NCBI GenBank assembly: GCA_965214285.1
Contig: OZ243946.1
Coordinates: 1,736,001-1,800,000, forward strand
Direction: 5' to 3'
From: G963422745 sp965214285
GTDB lineage: Bacteria; Actinomycetota; Acidimicrobiia; Acidimicrobiales; Aldehydirespiratoraceae
Length of the DNA stretch: 64,000 nucleotides
Under the pieces are notes generated by a model, which saw only the letters and a list, made by a program, of their open reading frames with translations, was not told the DNA's origin and did not search any database. Made by a program: the position numbers and the translations under genes. The stretch's first letter is position 1; the number at the start of each line of letters is the position of its first letter. Shown piece after piece: positions 55,120 through 63,385 of the stretch.

Positions 55120-55183
55120 GCCCCTTCTGACAGAGATCAAGGCCCGCAGATCCCCCTGACCGCCCCGCGGTTCGGCCGGGTGC

Positions 55184-56146
55184 TCAGGCGACGGCGGTGT
55201 TGAAGCGCTGCACGGCGTCGGCGAGGAGATCCTCGGCCTCGGCCGGGTCCGCCGGCAGCGGCAGGTAGGCCCTGAAGTCGACCACACCGGCTTCCAGCAG
55301 CGGATCCAGCCCGGCCATGGAGGCGTCGAGGTCGATGCCGGCGGAGGTGCGCTTCAGCGGCAGCACGCCCTGAACCGCGATCTCGGCGGGATCGCGGCCG
55401 TGGGCGGCCACGGCGGCGCGCATCTCGGCAATGGCTTGCGTGCTGGCCACCGCCGGGCCCCAGGGGATCCAGCCCGACCCGAAGCGGGCAAGGCGCCGCA
55501 TCGCTGCGGGGTTGACCGTGCCGCTCACCCAGACCGGCAGACCGGCCCGCTCGCTTGAGGATGGGTCCCCGGCGGCGTCCTGGATCGGCTTGGGAGCGGA
55601 GTGGATGCGGCAAAACGTCAGCTCGTCGGCCGAGTAGTCCGCTGGCTGTCGGCCCCACAGCGTCTCGCACACTTCGAGGGTGTGGTCCAGCAGGCGGCCC
55701 CGCTTGTCGAAGTCGAGCCCGCAGGCCTCGTATTCCTCGCGCTGCCAGCCCACGCCCACGCCCACGTCTACCCGGCCGCCGCTGAGCACGTCGAGGGTGG
55801 CCAGGGTCTTGGCCAGCACCGTCGGCCTGCGCAGCGCCGCCAGCAGGATCCCCGTGCCCAGGCGAACCGAGTCGGTCCGTCCGGCGATCACCGATAGCAC
55901 CGTGAGCGGCTCCAGCCAGTGCCCGTCGGGCCCGGTGGGCTGACGTCCGCCATCGGTGCCGCCCAGCTTCGGGTCGGCGTAGGCATGGAGGTTCTCGCCG
56001 AAGGCCACGTGGTCGCTGACCACCACCTTGCCGATCCCGGCGCGGTCCGCAGCACACGCCAGCTCGACCAGCGCATCCCACGACGCAGGTGCCTGCGCCG
56101 CGAAGTTCCAGAGCTGCAGCGACAGGTACGGCTCGGCGGTGGCCAT
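55184..56146 (-). CDS. LLM-class F420-dependent oxidoreductase
   Basis: The 320-aa luciferase-like protein has LQLWNFAAQAPASWDALVEL, GKVVVSDHVAFGENLHAY, RTDSVRLGTGILLAALRRPTV and the strongly conserved LDVLSGGRVDVGVGVGWQ followed by EYEACGLDF, the pattern of the F420-dependent TIGR03619-like group. The cofactor and substrate are inferred from family only. It is divergent from the second coiled-coil gene and lies in a tandem duplication, where the other copy of this gene has been deleted. The ATG at 56146 is the family start and equals the ATG kept in the remnant copy. Confidence 0.87.
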   Translation of the reverse strand: MATAEPYLSLQLWNFAAQAPASWDALVELACAADRAGIGKVVVSDHVAFGENLHAYADPKLGGTDGGRQPTGPDGHWLEPLTVLSVIAGRTDSVRLGTGILLAALRRPTVLAKTLATLDVLSGGRVDVGVGVGWQREEYEACGLDFDKRGRLLDHTLEVCETLWGRQPADYSADELTFCRIHSAPKPIQDAAGDPSSSERAGLPVWVSGTVNPAAMRRLARFGSGWIPWGPAVASTQAIAEMRAAVAAHGRDPAEIAVQGVLPLKRTSAGIDLDASMAGLDPLLEAGVVDFRAYLPLPADPAEAEDLLADAVQRFNTAVA

Positions 56147-56304
56147 CGATCTCAGCCCGTGCCTGGCCCGGCAGGCCGGTGCGCCGCCGAGGCTGTGGCT
56201 GCGAGCGCCTTCAGACGCCGGTCGGCTGTGGGCGCAGGGTCCATGGCGGCAGGGTAGTCGGCACCTCCGCAGCCGGCCGGATCGCGATTGACCTCGCGGT
56301 CGGG

Positions 56305-56334
56305 TTGTGATCGGTCGTTCGCTGCGGCTACGGT
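56305..56334 (+). promoter_or_regulatory. Promoter TTGTGA-18-TACGGT (copy B)
   Basis: TTGTGA at 56305-56310 and TACGGT at 56329-56334 match the promoter of copy A. Confidence 0.55.
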
Positions 56335-56377
56335 GGTGGCACTTCCCCTCCCGTACATCGAAATCCTGGGAGGACAA

Positions 56378-56839
56378 ATGCCCTTGACCCCTGAGCACAG
56401 TGAGCAGTACCGCCAGTGGCTGCTCGATCGTGACTTGCATCCCGAGGCGGCTGCAGCCATCATAGAGTCCATGCCGCCCTACGACTGGTCGGAGATCGCT
56501 CGCCGCAGCGACCTGGCTGAGGTCGAAGGCCGTTTGGACAAGCGTCTCGACGGCGTGGACAAGCGTCTCGACGGCGTGGACAAGCGCCTCGACGGGGTGG
56601 ACAAGCGTCTCAACGGCGTGGACAAGCGTCTCGACGGCGTCGAGAACCGTCTGGACCTCGTGGACGGACGTCTGGACATGCTGAACGACCGTGTCGGCAG
56701 GGTGGAGGACGGCCTGCTCAGCCTGGGCGAGCGCATCGCATCGCTGCACCAGGCGGTCATGTTCCAGGGCGTCGGCTTGATCATCACCCTCATCCTGGGG
56801 TTCAGTGCCGTCTTCACCGGCTTGATTCTGAGCATCTGA
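56378..56839 (+). CDS. Heptad-repeat coiled-coil membrane protein, copy B
   Basis: The 153-aa paralogue of the protein at 54.6 kb has the same N-terminal block (EQYRQWLLDRDLHPEAAAAI, PPYDWSEIARRSDL), five RLDGVDK-type heptads and a C-terminal membrane helix (GLIITLILGFSAVFTGLILSI). The linker after the heptads is shorter, and the helix and tail have diverged more than the promoter or N-terminus. The ATG at 56378 is chosen for its GGGAGG ribosome binding site and its match to the start of copy A; a longer upstream frame exists but has no support. Confidence 0.75.
   Translation: MPLTPEHSEQYRQWLLDRDLHPEAAAAIIESMPPYDWSEIARRSDLAEVEGRLDKRLDGVDKRLDGVDKRLDGVDKRLNGVDKRLDGVENRLDLVDGRLDMLNDRVGRVEDGLLSLGERIASLHQAVMFQGVGLIITLILGFSAVFTGLILSI
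56543..56647 (+). repeat. Five tandem 21-bp units in the coiled-coil gene, copy B
   Basis: Units beginning CGTCTCGACGGCGTGGACAA repeat in phase with the reading frame. The unit sequence differs from copy A at third positions, so each copy has been homogenised on its own. Confidence 0.8.
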
Positions 56840-56912
56840 GCAACCGCGGCCGCCCGGCCGGGGCTCTGAGACAGGGTCTCGGCGGGGCTGCGCACTGGCG
56901 CAGCAGGTGGCG

Positions 56913-57662
56913 CTAGCCGGCTAGCTGTTCGCCGATGGCTGTCGCCGCAGACACCGCCATGAGGCCGATGTCGTGGCTGCGGTCGCGGTTGGGGAACCGG
57001 TACGCCGGGCCGTGGATGTGGACTGCGGCCACCACCGAGCCGCCCGCCTCCAGGACGGGCGCTGCCACGGAGTTGATCCCCTCCACGCCCTCCTCGTAGC
57101 CCCACGAGTAGCCCAGGCTCCTGATGGTGACCAGGCGCTCCCGGATGGCGTCGGGGTCGGTGAGGGTGTGAGCGGTGACAGCGGGCAGCGGCTTGGCCAG
57201 AAACGCCTCGAGGACGCTCGCGTCCCAGTGCGCCATCATCACCAGGCCGCTGGTCACCGAGTGGATCGGCAGCGACTCGCCGGTCCAGCTTCGCACCTGC
57301 ACGTCGGCCTCGGCTTCGGTGTGGTCGAGGTAGTAGACGTCGCGGCCCGACTCGGCCTCCACCGACAGACCCGCCGTCTCGCCCACCAAGTCGGTCAGCT
57401 CGAGCAGATACGGCCGGGCGGTCGCCACCAGGTTGCGGCCTGGCTGGGCGGCGCCTGCGATGTCGATCAGCCCGTGCGCCAGGCGGTACTGGCTGCTGCC
57501 GGAGATCTGCTCAACGGCTTCCTCGGCCTCCAGAGCCGCGAGCAGCCGGGCGACGGTCGACTTGGGCAGATCGACCCGCTCGGCCAGCTCGGTTACGCCC
57601 AGAGGCCCGACCGCGAGCGTGCGCAGCAGGGCGAAGGCCCGCTCGATTGACTGCACGGCCAT
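56913..57662 (-). CDS. IclR-family transcriptional regulator
   Basis: The 249-aa protein has the IclR helix-turn-helix (AFALLRTLAVGPLGVTELAE, LPKSTVARLLAALE) and the C-terminal effector domain (GYSWGYEEGVEGINSVAAPVLE and VVAAVHIHGPAYRFP). The ligand is not known. A TAGGGT box 6 nt before the ATG implies a leaderless mRNA. Directly upstream lie one full and one half copy of the TTCCG...CGGAA palindrome also seen at fhs and folC, so it probably regulates itself and these folate genes. It follows proS on the same strand by 109 bp and precedes the coiled-coil gene tail to tail. Confidence 0.9.
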   Translation of the reverse strand: MAVQSIERAFALLRTLAVGPLGVTELAERVDLPKSTVARLLAALEAEEAVEQISGSSQYRLAHGLIDIAGAAQPGRNLVATARPYLLELTDLVGETAGLSVEAESGRDVYYLDHTEAEADVQVRSWTGESLPIHSVTSGLVMMAHWDASVLEAFLAKPLPAVTAHTLTDPDAIRERLVTIRSLGYSWGYEEGVEGINSVAAPVLEAGGSVVAAVHIHGPAYRFPNRDRSHDIGLMAVSAATAIGEQLAG

Positions 57663-57668
57663 TTTCAG

Positions 57669-57674
57669 ACCCTA
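57669..57674 (-). promoter_or_regulatory. Leaderless-type -10 element of the IclR gene (TAGGGT)
   Basis: TAGGGT on the minus strand is 6 nt before the ATG at 57662 and abuts the operator half-site. Confidence 0.55.
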
Positions 57675-57707
57675 GCCCAGATTGCGGAACGATTCCACGA
57701 TGCGGAA
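57675..57707. promoter_or_regulatory. Operator pair upstream of the IclR gene
   Basis: TTCCACGATGCGGAA at 57693-57707 (reverse complement TTCCGCATCGTGGAA) matches the fhs sites. Eighteen base pairs away, 57675-57689 reads TTCCGCAATCTGGGC on the minus strand and keeps one arm. Confidence 0.75.
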
Positions 57708-57771
57708 CGCCCCAAACGGCACGATCCGGCAGCCCAGAGGGTCACCACGGCACGCCCTCAGGCCCGCCCGG

Positions 57772-59484
57772 TCAGATCTGCCGTGCGCTCGCGACGGCCT
57801 CCGCCAGTGCCTCCGCCGCGCCGTCGAGCGACACCCGCGAGGTGCGCTCAGCCGACCGCGAAGTGAACTCCGCCTCGCCGTCGGCGAGCGCCCGAGGCCC
57901 GATCGTGAGCCGGAACGGCACGCCGATCAGCTCGGCGTCGTTGAACTTCACCCCGGCTCGCACGTCACGGTCGTCGAGGAGTGCATCGACCCCTGAAGCC
58001 CGCAGCGACTCGTAGACCGACTCGGCGGCAGCCGCAGACGCCTCGTCGCCTACGTTGACGACGGTGATCACCGCCTCGAAGGGCGCGACCGCCACCGGCC
58101 AGGCGAGGCCCTTGTCGTCGTGATGGGTCTCGGCCACAGCCGCGACGGCACGCTCGATGCCGATGCCGTAGGACCCCATCTCCAGCGGCCGCTGCACGCC
58201 GTCGGGATCGAGCACCACCGCGCCCATGGCCTCCGCATAGCGGGTGCCGAGCTTGAAGATGTGGCCGACCTCGATGCAGCGCACGATCTCCAGCGCCTCC
58301 CCGCAGGTCGCGCAGGCCTCGCCCGCGGCGACCTCCCGCAGGTCGAGCCAGGCGTCCACGGCGATGTCGCGCTCGACCGACACGCCGGTGTAGTGCCAGT
58401 CGTCGACGTTGGCGCCGGTGACCAGGCCGCTGCGGCCGCCCAGCGCCGGGTCGGCCACGATTCGCAGGCCGCTCACGCCGACCGCGCCCAGCGATCCGGG
58501 CATCGCCCCGAGCGTCTCGCGGGCCTCCTCAGGGGTCGCCGGCCGCAGGGCCGCAGCCCCGCTGCCGTCGGCGAGCTTCTGCAGGTTGAGCTGATGATCG
58601 CCGCGCAACAGAGCCAGCACCATGTCGCCGTCGAGCATCATCGCCATCGTCTTGATCTGGTGCTCGGCAGCGGCGCCGCCTTCGACCTGCTCCAGGGCTG
58701 CGATGGTGCGCACCCCCGGTGTCGGGAAGCGCCTCAGCTCGGCGATGTCGCGGTCGGCCACAGGCGCCAGCGCGGAGGTCGCCCGCTCGATGTTGGCCGC
58801 GTAGCCGCAGGCGGCGCAGAGGACCACGTCGTCCTCGCCCGCGGGCGACGGGACCATGAACTCCACCGATCCCGGCCCGCCCATGGCGCCCGAGGAAGCC
58901 TCCACGGCGATGGCCGACATGCCCATGCGCTCGAAGATGCGCGTATAGGCCCGGTGGTGCAGATCGAAGGCGTCGTCGAGGCCGGCCCGGTCGACGTCGA
59001 AGGAGTAGGAGTCCTTCATCTTGAACTCGCGCACCCGCAGCAGGCCGCTCTTGGGGCGCGGCTCGTCGCGGAACTTGGTCTGGATCTGGTACCAGATCTG
59101 CGGCAGCGCTTTGTAGGAGGCGATCTCTGTGGCGAGCTGGGCGAAGACCTCCTCATGGGTCATGCCCAGCGCCAGGTCGCTGCCCTTGCGGTCGACGAGC
59201 CGGAACATCTCCTCGCCCATCAGCTCCCAGCGTCCCGACTTCTGCCAGATCGACGCCGGGTGCATGGCCGGCAGCAGGAACTCCTGGGCGCCGATGGCGT
59301 CCATCTCCTGGCGCACGATCTGCTCGACCTTGGCGAACACCCGCCAGCCCAGCGGCAGCAGCGAGTAGTGACCGGCGTGCAGCCTGCGGATGAAGCCGCC
59401 CCGGATCAGCAGGCGGTGGCTGGCGGCCTCGGCATCCGCGGGCGTGTCGCGCAGTGTGGGCGTGTGCAGGTTCGACCAGCGCAT
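57772..59484 (-). CDS. proS: Proline--tRNA ligase
   Basis: The 570-aa class II synthetase has motif 2 KFRDEPRPKSGLLRVREFKMKDSYSFD (59.0-59.1 kb), motif 3 MGSYGIGIERAVAAVAE, the bacterial editing insertion between motifs 2 and 3, and the C-terminal anticodon-binding domain (PVAVAPFEAVITVVN...LLDDRDVRAGVKF). It charges tRNA-Pro and is an essential housekeeping gene. The ATG at 59484 is 7 nt after a TACGGT box, giving a leaderless transcript. It is divergent from the formate dehydrogenase gene across 82 bp. Confidence 0.95.
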   Translation of the reverse strand: MRWSNLHTPTLRDTPADAEAASHRLLIRGGFIRRLHAGHYSLLPLGWRVFAKVEQIVRQEMDAIGAQEFLLPAMHPASIWQKSGRWELMGEEMFRLVDRKGSDLALGMTHEEVFAQLATEIASYKALPQIWYQIQTKFRDEPRPKSGLLRVREFKMKDSYSFDVDRAGLDDAFDLHHRAYTRIFERMGMSAIAVEASSGAMGGPGSVEFMVPSPAGEDDVVLCAACGYAANIERATSALAPVADRDIAELRRFPTPGVRTIAALEQVEGGAAAEHQIKTMAMMLDGDMVLALLRGDHQLNLQKLADGSGAAALRPATPEEARETLGAMPGSLGAVGVSGLRIVADPALGGRSGLVTGANVDDWHYTGVSVERDIAVDAWLDLREVAAGEACATCGEALEIVRCIEVGHIFKLGTRYAEAMGAVVLDPDGVQRPLEMGSYGIGIERAVAAVAETHHDDKGLAWPVAVAPFEAVITVVNVGDEASAAAAESVYESLRASGVDALLDDRDVRAGVKFNDAELIGVPFRLTIGPRALADGEAEFTSRSAERTSRVSLDGAAEALAEAVASARQI

Positions 59485-59491
59485 GGGCGCA

Positions 59492-59497
59492 ACCGTA
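59492..59497 (-). promoter_or_regulatory. Leaderless-type -10 element of proS (TACGGT)
   Basis: TACGGT on the minus strand lies exactly 7 nt before the ATG at 59484. Confidence 0.55.
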
Positions 59498-59553
59498 CCG
59501 ACGGGCCGGGCCTTTGATGGGGGATTGCCCGGCTCGGCCGGCCGCTGCTGCTG

Positions 59554-59559
59554 TATGAT
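59554..59559 (+). promoter_or_regulatory. Leaderless-type -10 element of fdhA (TATGAT)
   Basis: TATGAT is exactly 7 nt before the ATG at 59567 and is the closest to consensus of the leaderless boxes here. Confidence 0.65.
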
Positions 59560-59566
59560 CCGGCCC

Positions 59567-61501
59567 ATGACAACGGCAGGCCCGAGCCGCAGCCGCAAGC
59601 CGCGTCCGCAGGCTCTTCCCCGCCTCACCACGCCCATGGTCCGCGACGACGGCGAGCTGCGTCCGGCGAGCTGGGACGAGGCGCTGCAGCGGGCCGCGGC
59701 CGGCTTCAGGCAGGTGCGCGAGCAGCGAGGCGGCGAGGGATTCGCCATGTTCAGCTGCTCGAAGTCGACCAACGAGATGAACTACGCGGCCCAGAAGTTC
59801 ATCCGCACCGCCATGGGGTCCAACAACATCGACTCCTGCAATCGAACTTGACACGCGCCCAGCGTCGTCGGTCTGGCGACAGTGTTCGGAGCAGGAGGGG
59901 GGACCTCGTCATATGAGGAGGTCGTCGAGGCCGACGTCGTCCTGCTGTGGGGGTCCAACGCCCGCGAGGCGCACCCCATCTACTTCCACCACGTGCTGAG
60001 GGGCCTCGACAACGGGGCGCGCATGTACGCGGTGGACCCGCGGCGCACCGCCTCGGCGCAGTTCGCAGACGTCTGGCTGGGCCTCGACGTGGGCACCGAC
60101 GTGGGCCTGGCCAACGCCGTGGGCCGCGAGATCATCGCAGCGGGCCTGCACGACCCCGAGTTCATCGCCCACTCCACGCAGGGCTTCGAGGAGTACCAGG
60201 CCCACGTGGAGCCCTACACGCTTGAATTCGCCGAGCAGGCCACCGGCGTGCCCGCCGAGGCGATCCGCGAGATGGCTCATGCCTACGCCACCGCCGACAA
60301 GGCGCAGATCCTGTGGACGCTGGGCATCACCGAGCACCACAACGGCGTCGACAACGTGAAGTCGCTGTGCAACCTGGCGCTGCTGACCGGCCACGTGGGC
60401 CGCTGGGGGTCGGGCCTGGTGCCGCTGCGAGGCCAGAACAACGTGCAGGGAGGCGGCGACATGGGCGCCCTGCCCAACAAGCTGCCCGGCTTCCAGGATG
60501 TGGCCGACCCCGCCGCCAGAGCCAAGTTCGAGTCCGTCTACGGCACCGACATCAACGGCGTGCCGGGGCTGCACCTCACCTTGATGTTCGAGGCCATGGC
60601 CGAAGGCGTGATCACAGGCGCATACATAATCGGCGAGAACCCCGCCGACTCCGAGGCCGACGTCGACCACGCCCGCAAGCTCCTGGCCGGGCTCGACATC
60701 CTGGTCGTGCAGGACATCTTCATGACCCGCACCGCCGAGCTGGCCGACGTGGTGCTGCCGTCGTCGCTGGCCTGGGCCGAATGCGACGGCACCGTCACCA
60801 ACTCCGAGCGCCGGGTGCAGCGGGTCCGCGGCGCGGTGACGCCCCCCGGCGAGTGCCGCCACGACCACGAGATCATCGGCGATCTGGCGCGGCGCTTGGG
60901 CGTCGACTGGGGCGACCCCAGCCCCGAGCAGCTCTGGGACGAGCTGCGCTCGCTGTCGCCGATGCACGCCGGGATGCGCTGGGACCGCCTCGAAGCAGAG
61001 GGCGGACTGCAGTGGCCCTGCCCGTCCGAGGACCACCCCGGCAGCCCGTTCCTGCACGGCTGGCTCTGGGAACAGGATCTCGGCGGCCGCGACCCGGCGC
61101 CGTTCTCGATCACCCACCACGAAGGCCCCAAGGAGCAGCTCAGCGAGCGCTTCCCGCTGCGGCTCACCACCGGCCGGGCGTTGGACTCCTACAACACCGG
61201 CGTGCAGTCCGGCGGCTTCGACAGCCCGATCCGCTACGGCGACGCCCTCGACATCAACCCCGCGGACGCCTCCGAGCTCGGCATCGACGACGGCGAGCGG
61301 GTGCTGGTGACCTCGCCGCGCGGCGCCGTGGAGATGCCGGTGCGGATCCAGCCCGACATCCCCGTCGGGCTGACCTTCACCACCTTCCATTTCCCCGAGC
61401 TGGTCGACATCAACCGGGTCACCAACGACGAATGGGACCCCGACTCGGGCACCGCCGAGTTCAAGGCGGCCGCCATCCGCGTGGAGAAGATCCCCGTCTG
61501 A
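59567..61501 (+). CDS. Formate dehydrogenase alpha subunit, selenocysteine-containing
   Basis: The gene reads through an in-frame TGA at 59849-59851 as selenocysteine, giving 644 aa. The context SCNRT-U-HAPSVVGLATVFG is the molybdenum-ligand site of formate dehydrogenases (compare U-HGPSVAGL in E. coli FdhF). The downstream part has FGAGGGTSSYEEVVEADVVLLWGSN, the molybdopterin-binding segments RGQNNVQGGGDMGALPNKLPG and a C-terminal MGD-binding domain (LRLTTGRALDSYNTG, INPADASELGIDDGERV). The chain starts at RLTTPMVRDDGELRPASWDEAL, so the [4Fe-4S] domain that normally comes first is absent. A NuoE-NuoF fusion and a NuoG-like ferredoxin follow, indicating an NAD-dependent complex that oxidises formate to CO2. 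Confidence 0.93.
59849..59880 (+). promoter_or_regulatory. UGA-selenocysteine codon and SECIS hairpin
   Basis: After the TGA, 18 nt precede a GGTCT loop (59870-59874). The loop is closed by a 6-bp stem, GTCGTC (59864-59869) with GGCGAC (59875-59880), including one T-G pair. E. coli fdhF has the same loop sequence at the same 18-nt distance, as I recall it. The amino acids there (GL) are conserved too, but the codons used fit the SelB-binding loop. Confidence 0.88.
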
Positions 61502-61641
61502 TGCCTGACCGACATCTCGCCGGCGGCCGTGGTCAGAGCCGTCATCGGGCCTCGCCGGCCCGGGCCTCGCTGGTCCGGGACCCGTCGGTTCGGGCCCTGT
61601 TGGTCCGGGACTCGCTAGCACGCTCCGGCGCCGATGTCTGA
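61501..61641 (+). CDS. Small repeat ORF bridging fdh alpha and beta genes (46 aa)
   Basis: The ATG overlaps the fdhA stop (TGATG) and the stop lies inside the start of the next gene, so this frame links the two. The product ends in five-residue repeats, RASPA-RASLV-RDPSV-RALLV-RDSLA. It may be a genuine small protein or just a device to carry ribosomes from one gene to the next. No homologue is known to me. Confidence 0.45.
   Translation: MPDRHLAGGRGQSRHRASPARASLVRDPSVRALLVRDSLARSGADV
61546..61620 (+). repeat. Five tandem 15-bp units between fdh genes
   Basis: Five consecutive 15-bp units all begin CGGG: CGGGCCTCGCCGGCC, CGGGCCTCGCTGGTC, CGGGACCCGTCGGTT, CGGGCCCTGTTGGTC and CGGGACTCGCTAGCA. 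Confidence 0.8.
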
Positions 61642-63385
61642 CCTGTACTTCTCAGACGACGCCGCGGACGCAGCCGAGATCGCTGCCGTGGACGACGCCA
61701 TCGGCGACCGCAGCGTCGTGGTCGTCGAGTCCGAGCGGCTGGTGCGGGCGGGAACGGCCAAGCGCCGCGACCACCGCCATCTGCTGTTGCCGGCCCTGCA
61801 CGCATTGCAGAACGCCAAGGGCTGGATCAGCCCCGGCGGCTTGAACCACGTGTGCCGCGAGCTGCAGGTGCCCCCGGCCGAGGCATACGGGGTGGCCACG
61901 TTCTACGACCTGTTCCGGGTGACCGAGCCCGACCGCACCGACGACGTGACCCATGTGTGCGTCGACGCGGCCTGTCAGATAGCGGGATCGGCCGAGCGGA
62001 TCGCCGAGCTGCGAGCCGCGGGCGTCAACGTGCACGAGTCGCCCTGCCTGGGCCAGTGCGAGCGCCCGCCGGCGAGCTTCGTGCAGGGCGTCGGCGGCCC
62101 GGACCGGGTGGACGCCGACGACGACCCGCCGGCGATTCACCAGGCAGGCGACCCCTCGCTGCGGCTGCTGCGCCGCATCGGCGTGGCCGACCCCGAGTCG
62201 CTTGATTCCTACCGCGCCCACGACGGCTACGAGGCGCTCGCCGCGGCCGTCGCCATGGGCCCCGAGGCCGTGTGCGCCGCGGTGGCCGACTCGGGCCTGT
62301 CGGGGCGAGGCGGCGCAGCCTTCCCGACCGGCGTGAAGTGGCGGGCCGTGGCCGCCGAGCAGGGCCGAGCGAAGCACGTCGTCGCCAACTGCGACGAGTC
62401 CGAGCCCGGCACCTTCAAGGACCGCCTGCTGATGGAGAACGACCCGTTCGCGGTGATCGAGGCGCTCACGATCGCGGGCTTCGCCACCGGCGCCGAAAAC
62501 GGCTGGATCTACATCCGCGGCGAGTACCCGCTGGCCACCCGGCGCCTGCACAACGCCATCGACCAGGCCCGCCGGGCCGGTCTGCTGGGGCCGGATGCGG
62601 CAGGCTCGGGCCACGCCTTCGACATCGAGATCCGGCGCGGCGCGGGCGCCTACATCTGCGGCGAGGAGACCGCCCTGTTCGCGTCGCTTGAGGGATTCAG
62701 AGGCGAGCCGCGCTCCAAGCCGCCGTTCCCCACCACCCACGGCCTGTTCCGCGAGCCGACCGCCATCAACAACCCCGAGACCCTCGTCAACGTGCTCGAC
62801 ATCATGGCCATCGGCGCCGACGGCTACCGCAGCCGCGGCACCGAGCGCTCGCCGGGCACCAAGCTGCTGTGCCTGAGCGGCCGGGTCGCCCGCCCGGGGC
62901 TGTATGAGGTCGAGTTCGGCACCACCCTCGGCGAGGTGCTCGAGCTCGCCGGCGGCATCACCGGCAACGGCGAGCTGGCGGCGGTGCTGATGGGCGGCGC
63001 GGCCGGCTCTTTCGTCGGCCCGGATCACCTCGACATGCCGCTCACACTCGAGGACGCCCGCGAGCGCGGCACCACTCTGGGCTCGGGCGTGGTGATGGCG
63101 TTCACCACCGAGATCGACATGCTCGACGTGCTGGTGCGCATCGCCGAGTTCTTCCGAGACGAGTCGTGCGGGCAGTGCGTGCCCTGCCGGGTCGGCACCG
63201 TCCGCCAGCACGAGACGATGGTGCAGCTTCAGCGCAGAGGGTCGATCAGCCCGCAACGGCGCGGCCTCATCGACGACATCTCCAAGGTGATGGGCGACGC
63301 CTCGATCTGCGGCCTGGGCCATACTGCTGCCTCGGCAATCGATTCCGCCATCCGGCTGGGCCTGGTCCCGGAGGTGAGCTCATGA
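61634..63385 (+). CDS. Formate dehydrogenase diaphorase subunit (NuoE-NuoF fusion)
   Basis: The 583-aa protein joins a NuoE-like thioredoxin-fold domain (about 1-160; [2Fe-2S] ligands C109, C114, C138 and C142 in HVCVDAACQ and SPCLGQCE) to a NuoF-like domain. The NuoF part has the FMN/NADH motifs GRGGAAFPTGVKW, YICGEETALFASLEG and the [4Fe-4S] ligands ESCGQCVPCRVGT near its end. It accepts electrons from the alpha subunit and reduces NAD+. Fusions of this kind correspond to FdsG plus FdsB. Its stop overlaps the next gene's ATG (ATGA). Confidence 0.92.
   Translation: MSDLYFSDDAADAAEIAAVDDAIGDRSVVVVESERLVRAGTAKRRDHRHLLLPALHALQNAKGWISPGGLNHVCRELQVPPAEAYGVATFYDLFRVTEPDRTDDVTHVCVDAACQIAGSAERIAELRAAGVNVHESPCLGQCERPPASFVQGVGGPDRVDADDDPPAIHQAGDPSLRLLRRIGVADPESLDSYRAHDGYEALAAAVAMGPEAVCAAVADSGLSGRGGAAFPTGVKWRAVAAEQGRAKHVVANCDESEPGTFKDRLLMENDPFAVIEALTIAGFATGAENGWIYIRGEYPLATRRLHNAIDQARRAGLLGPDAAGSGHAFDIEIRRGAGAYICGEETALFASLEGFRGEPRSKPPFPTTHGLFREPTAINNPETLVNVLDIMAIGADGYRSRGTERSPGTKLLCLSGRVARPGLYEVEFGTTLGEVLELAGGITGNGELAAVLMGGAAGSFVGPDHLDMPLTLEDARERGTTLGSGVVMAFTTEIDMLDVLVRIAEFFRDESCGQCVPCRVGTVRQHETMVQLQRRGSISPQRRGLIDDISKVMGDASICGLGHTAASAIDSAIRLGLVPEVSS

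Larger units (their letters stand above)
54213..55132. repeat. Segmental duplication, copy A
   Basis: Copy A starts in the last codons of etfA. The first 38 bp are identical to 55133-55170. It contains a remnant LLM oxidoreductase gene, a spacer and the first coiled-coil gene. Compared with copy B it lacks about 880 bp, which removed nearly all of the LLM gene. The 352 bp between etfA and the first coiled-coil gene hold only this remnant and the promoter. Confidence 0.85.
55133..56860. repeat. Segmental duplication, copy B
   Basis: Copy B starts with the same 38 bp from the end of etfA (no longer part of a gene), then carries the complete LLM gene, the spacer and the second coiled-coil gene. 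The spacer from about 56144 to 56378 is almost identical to 54359-54592, including the promoter. Confidence 0.85.

Noticed and set aside
59882..61501. Formate dehydrogenase as two separate genes or a pseudogene with a stop at 59849
   Set aside because: The TGA is at the selenocysteine position, the frame continues, and a SECIS hairpin follows.
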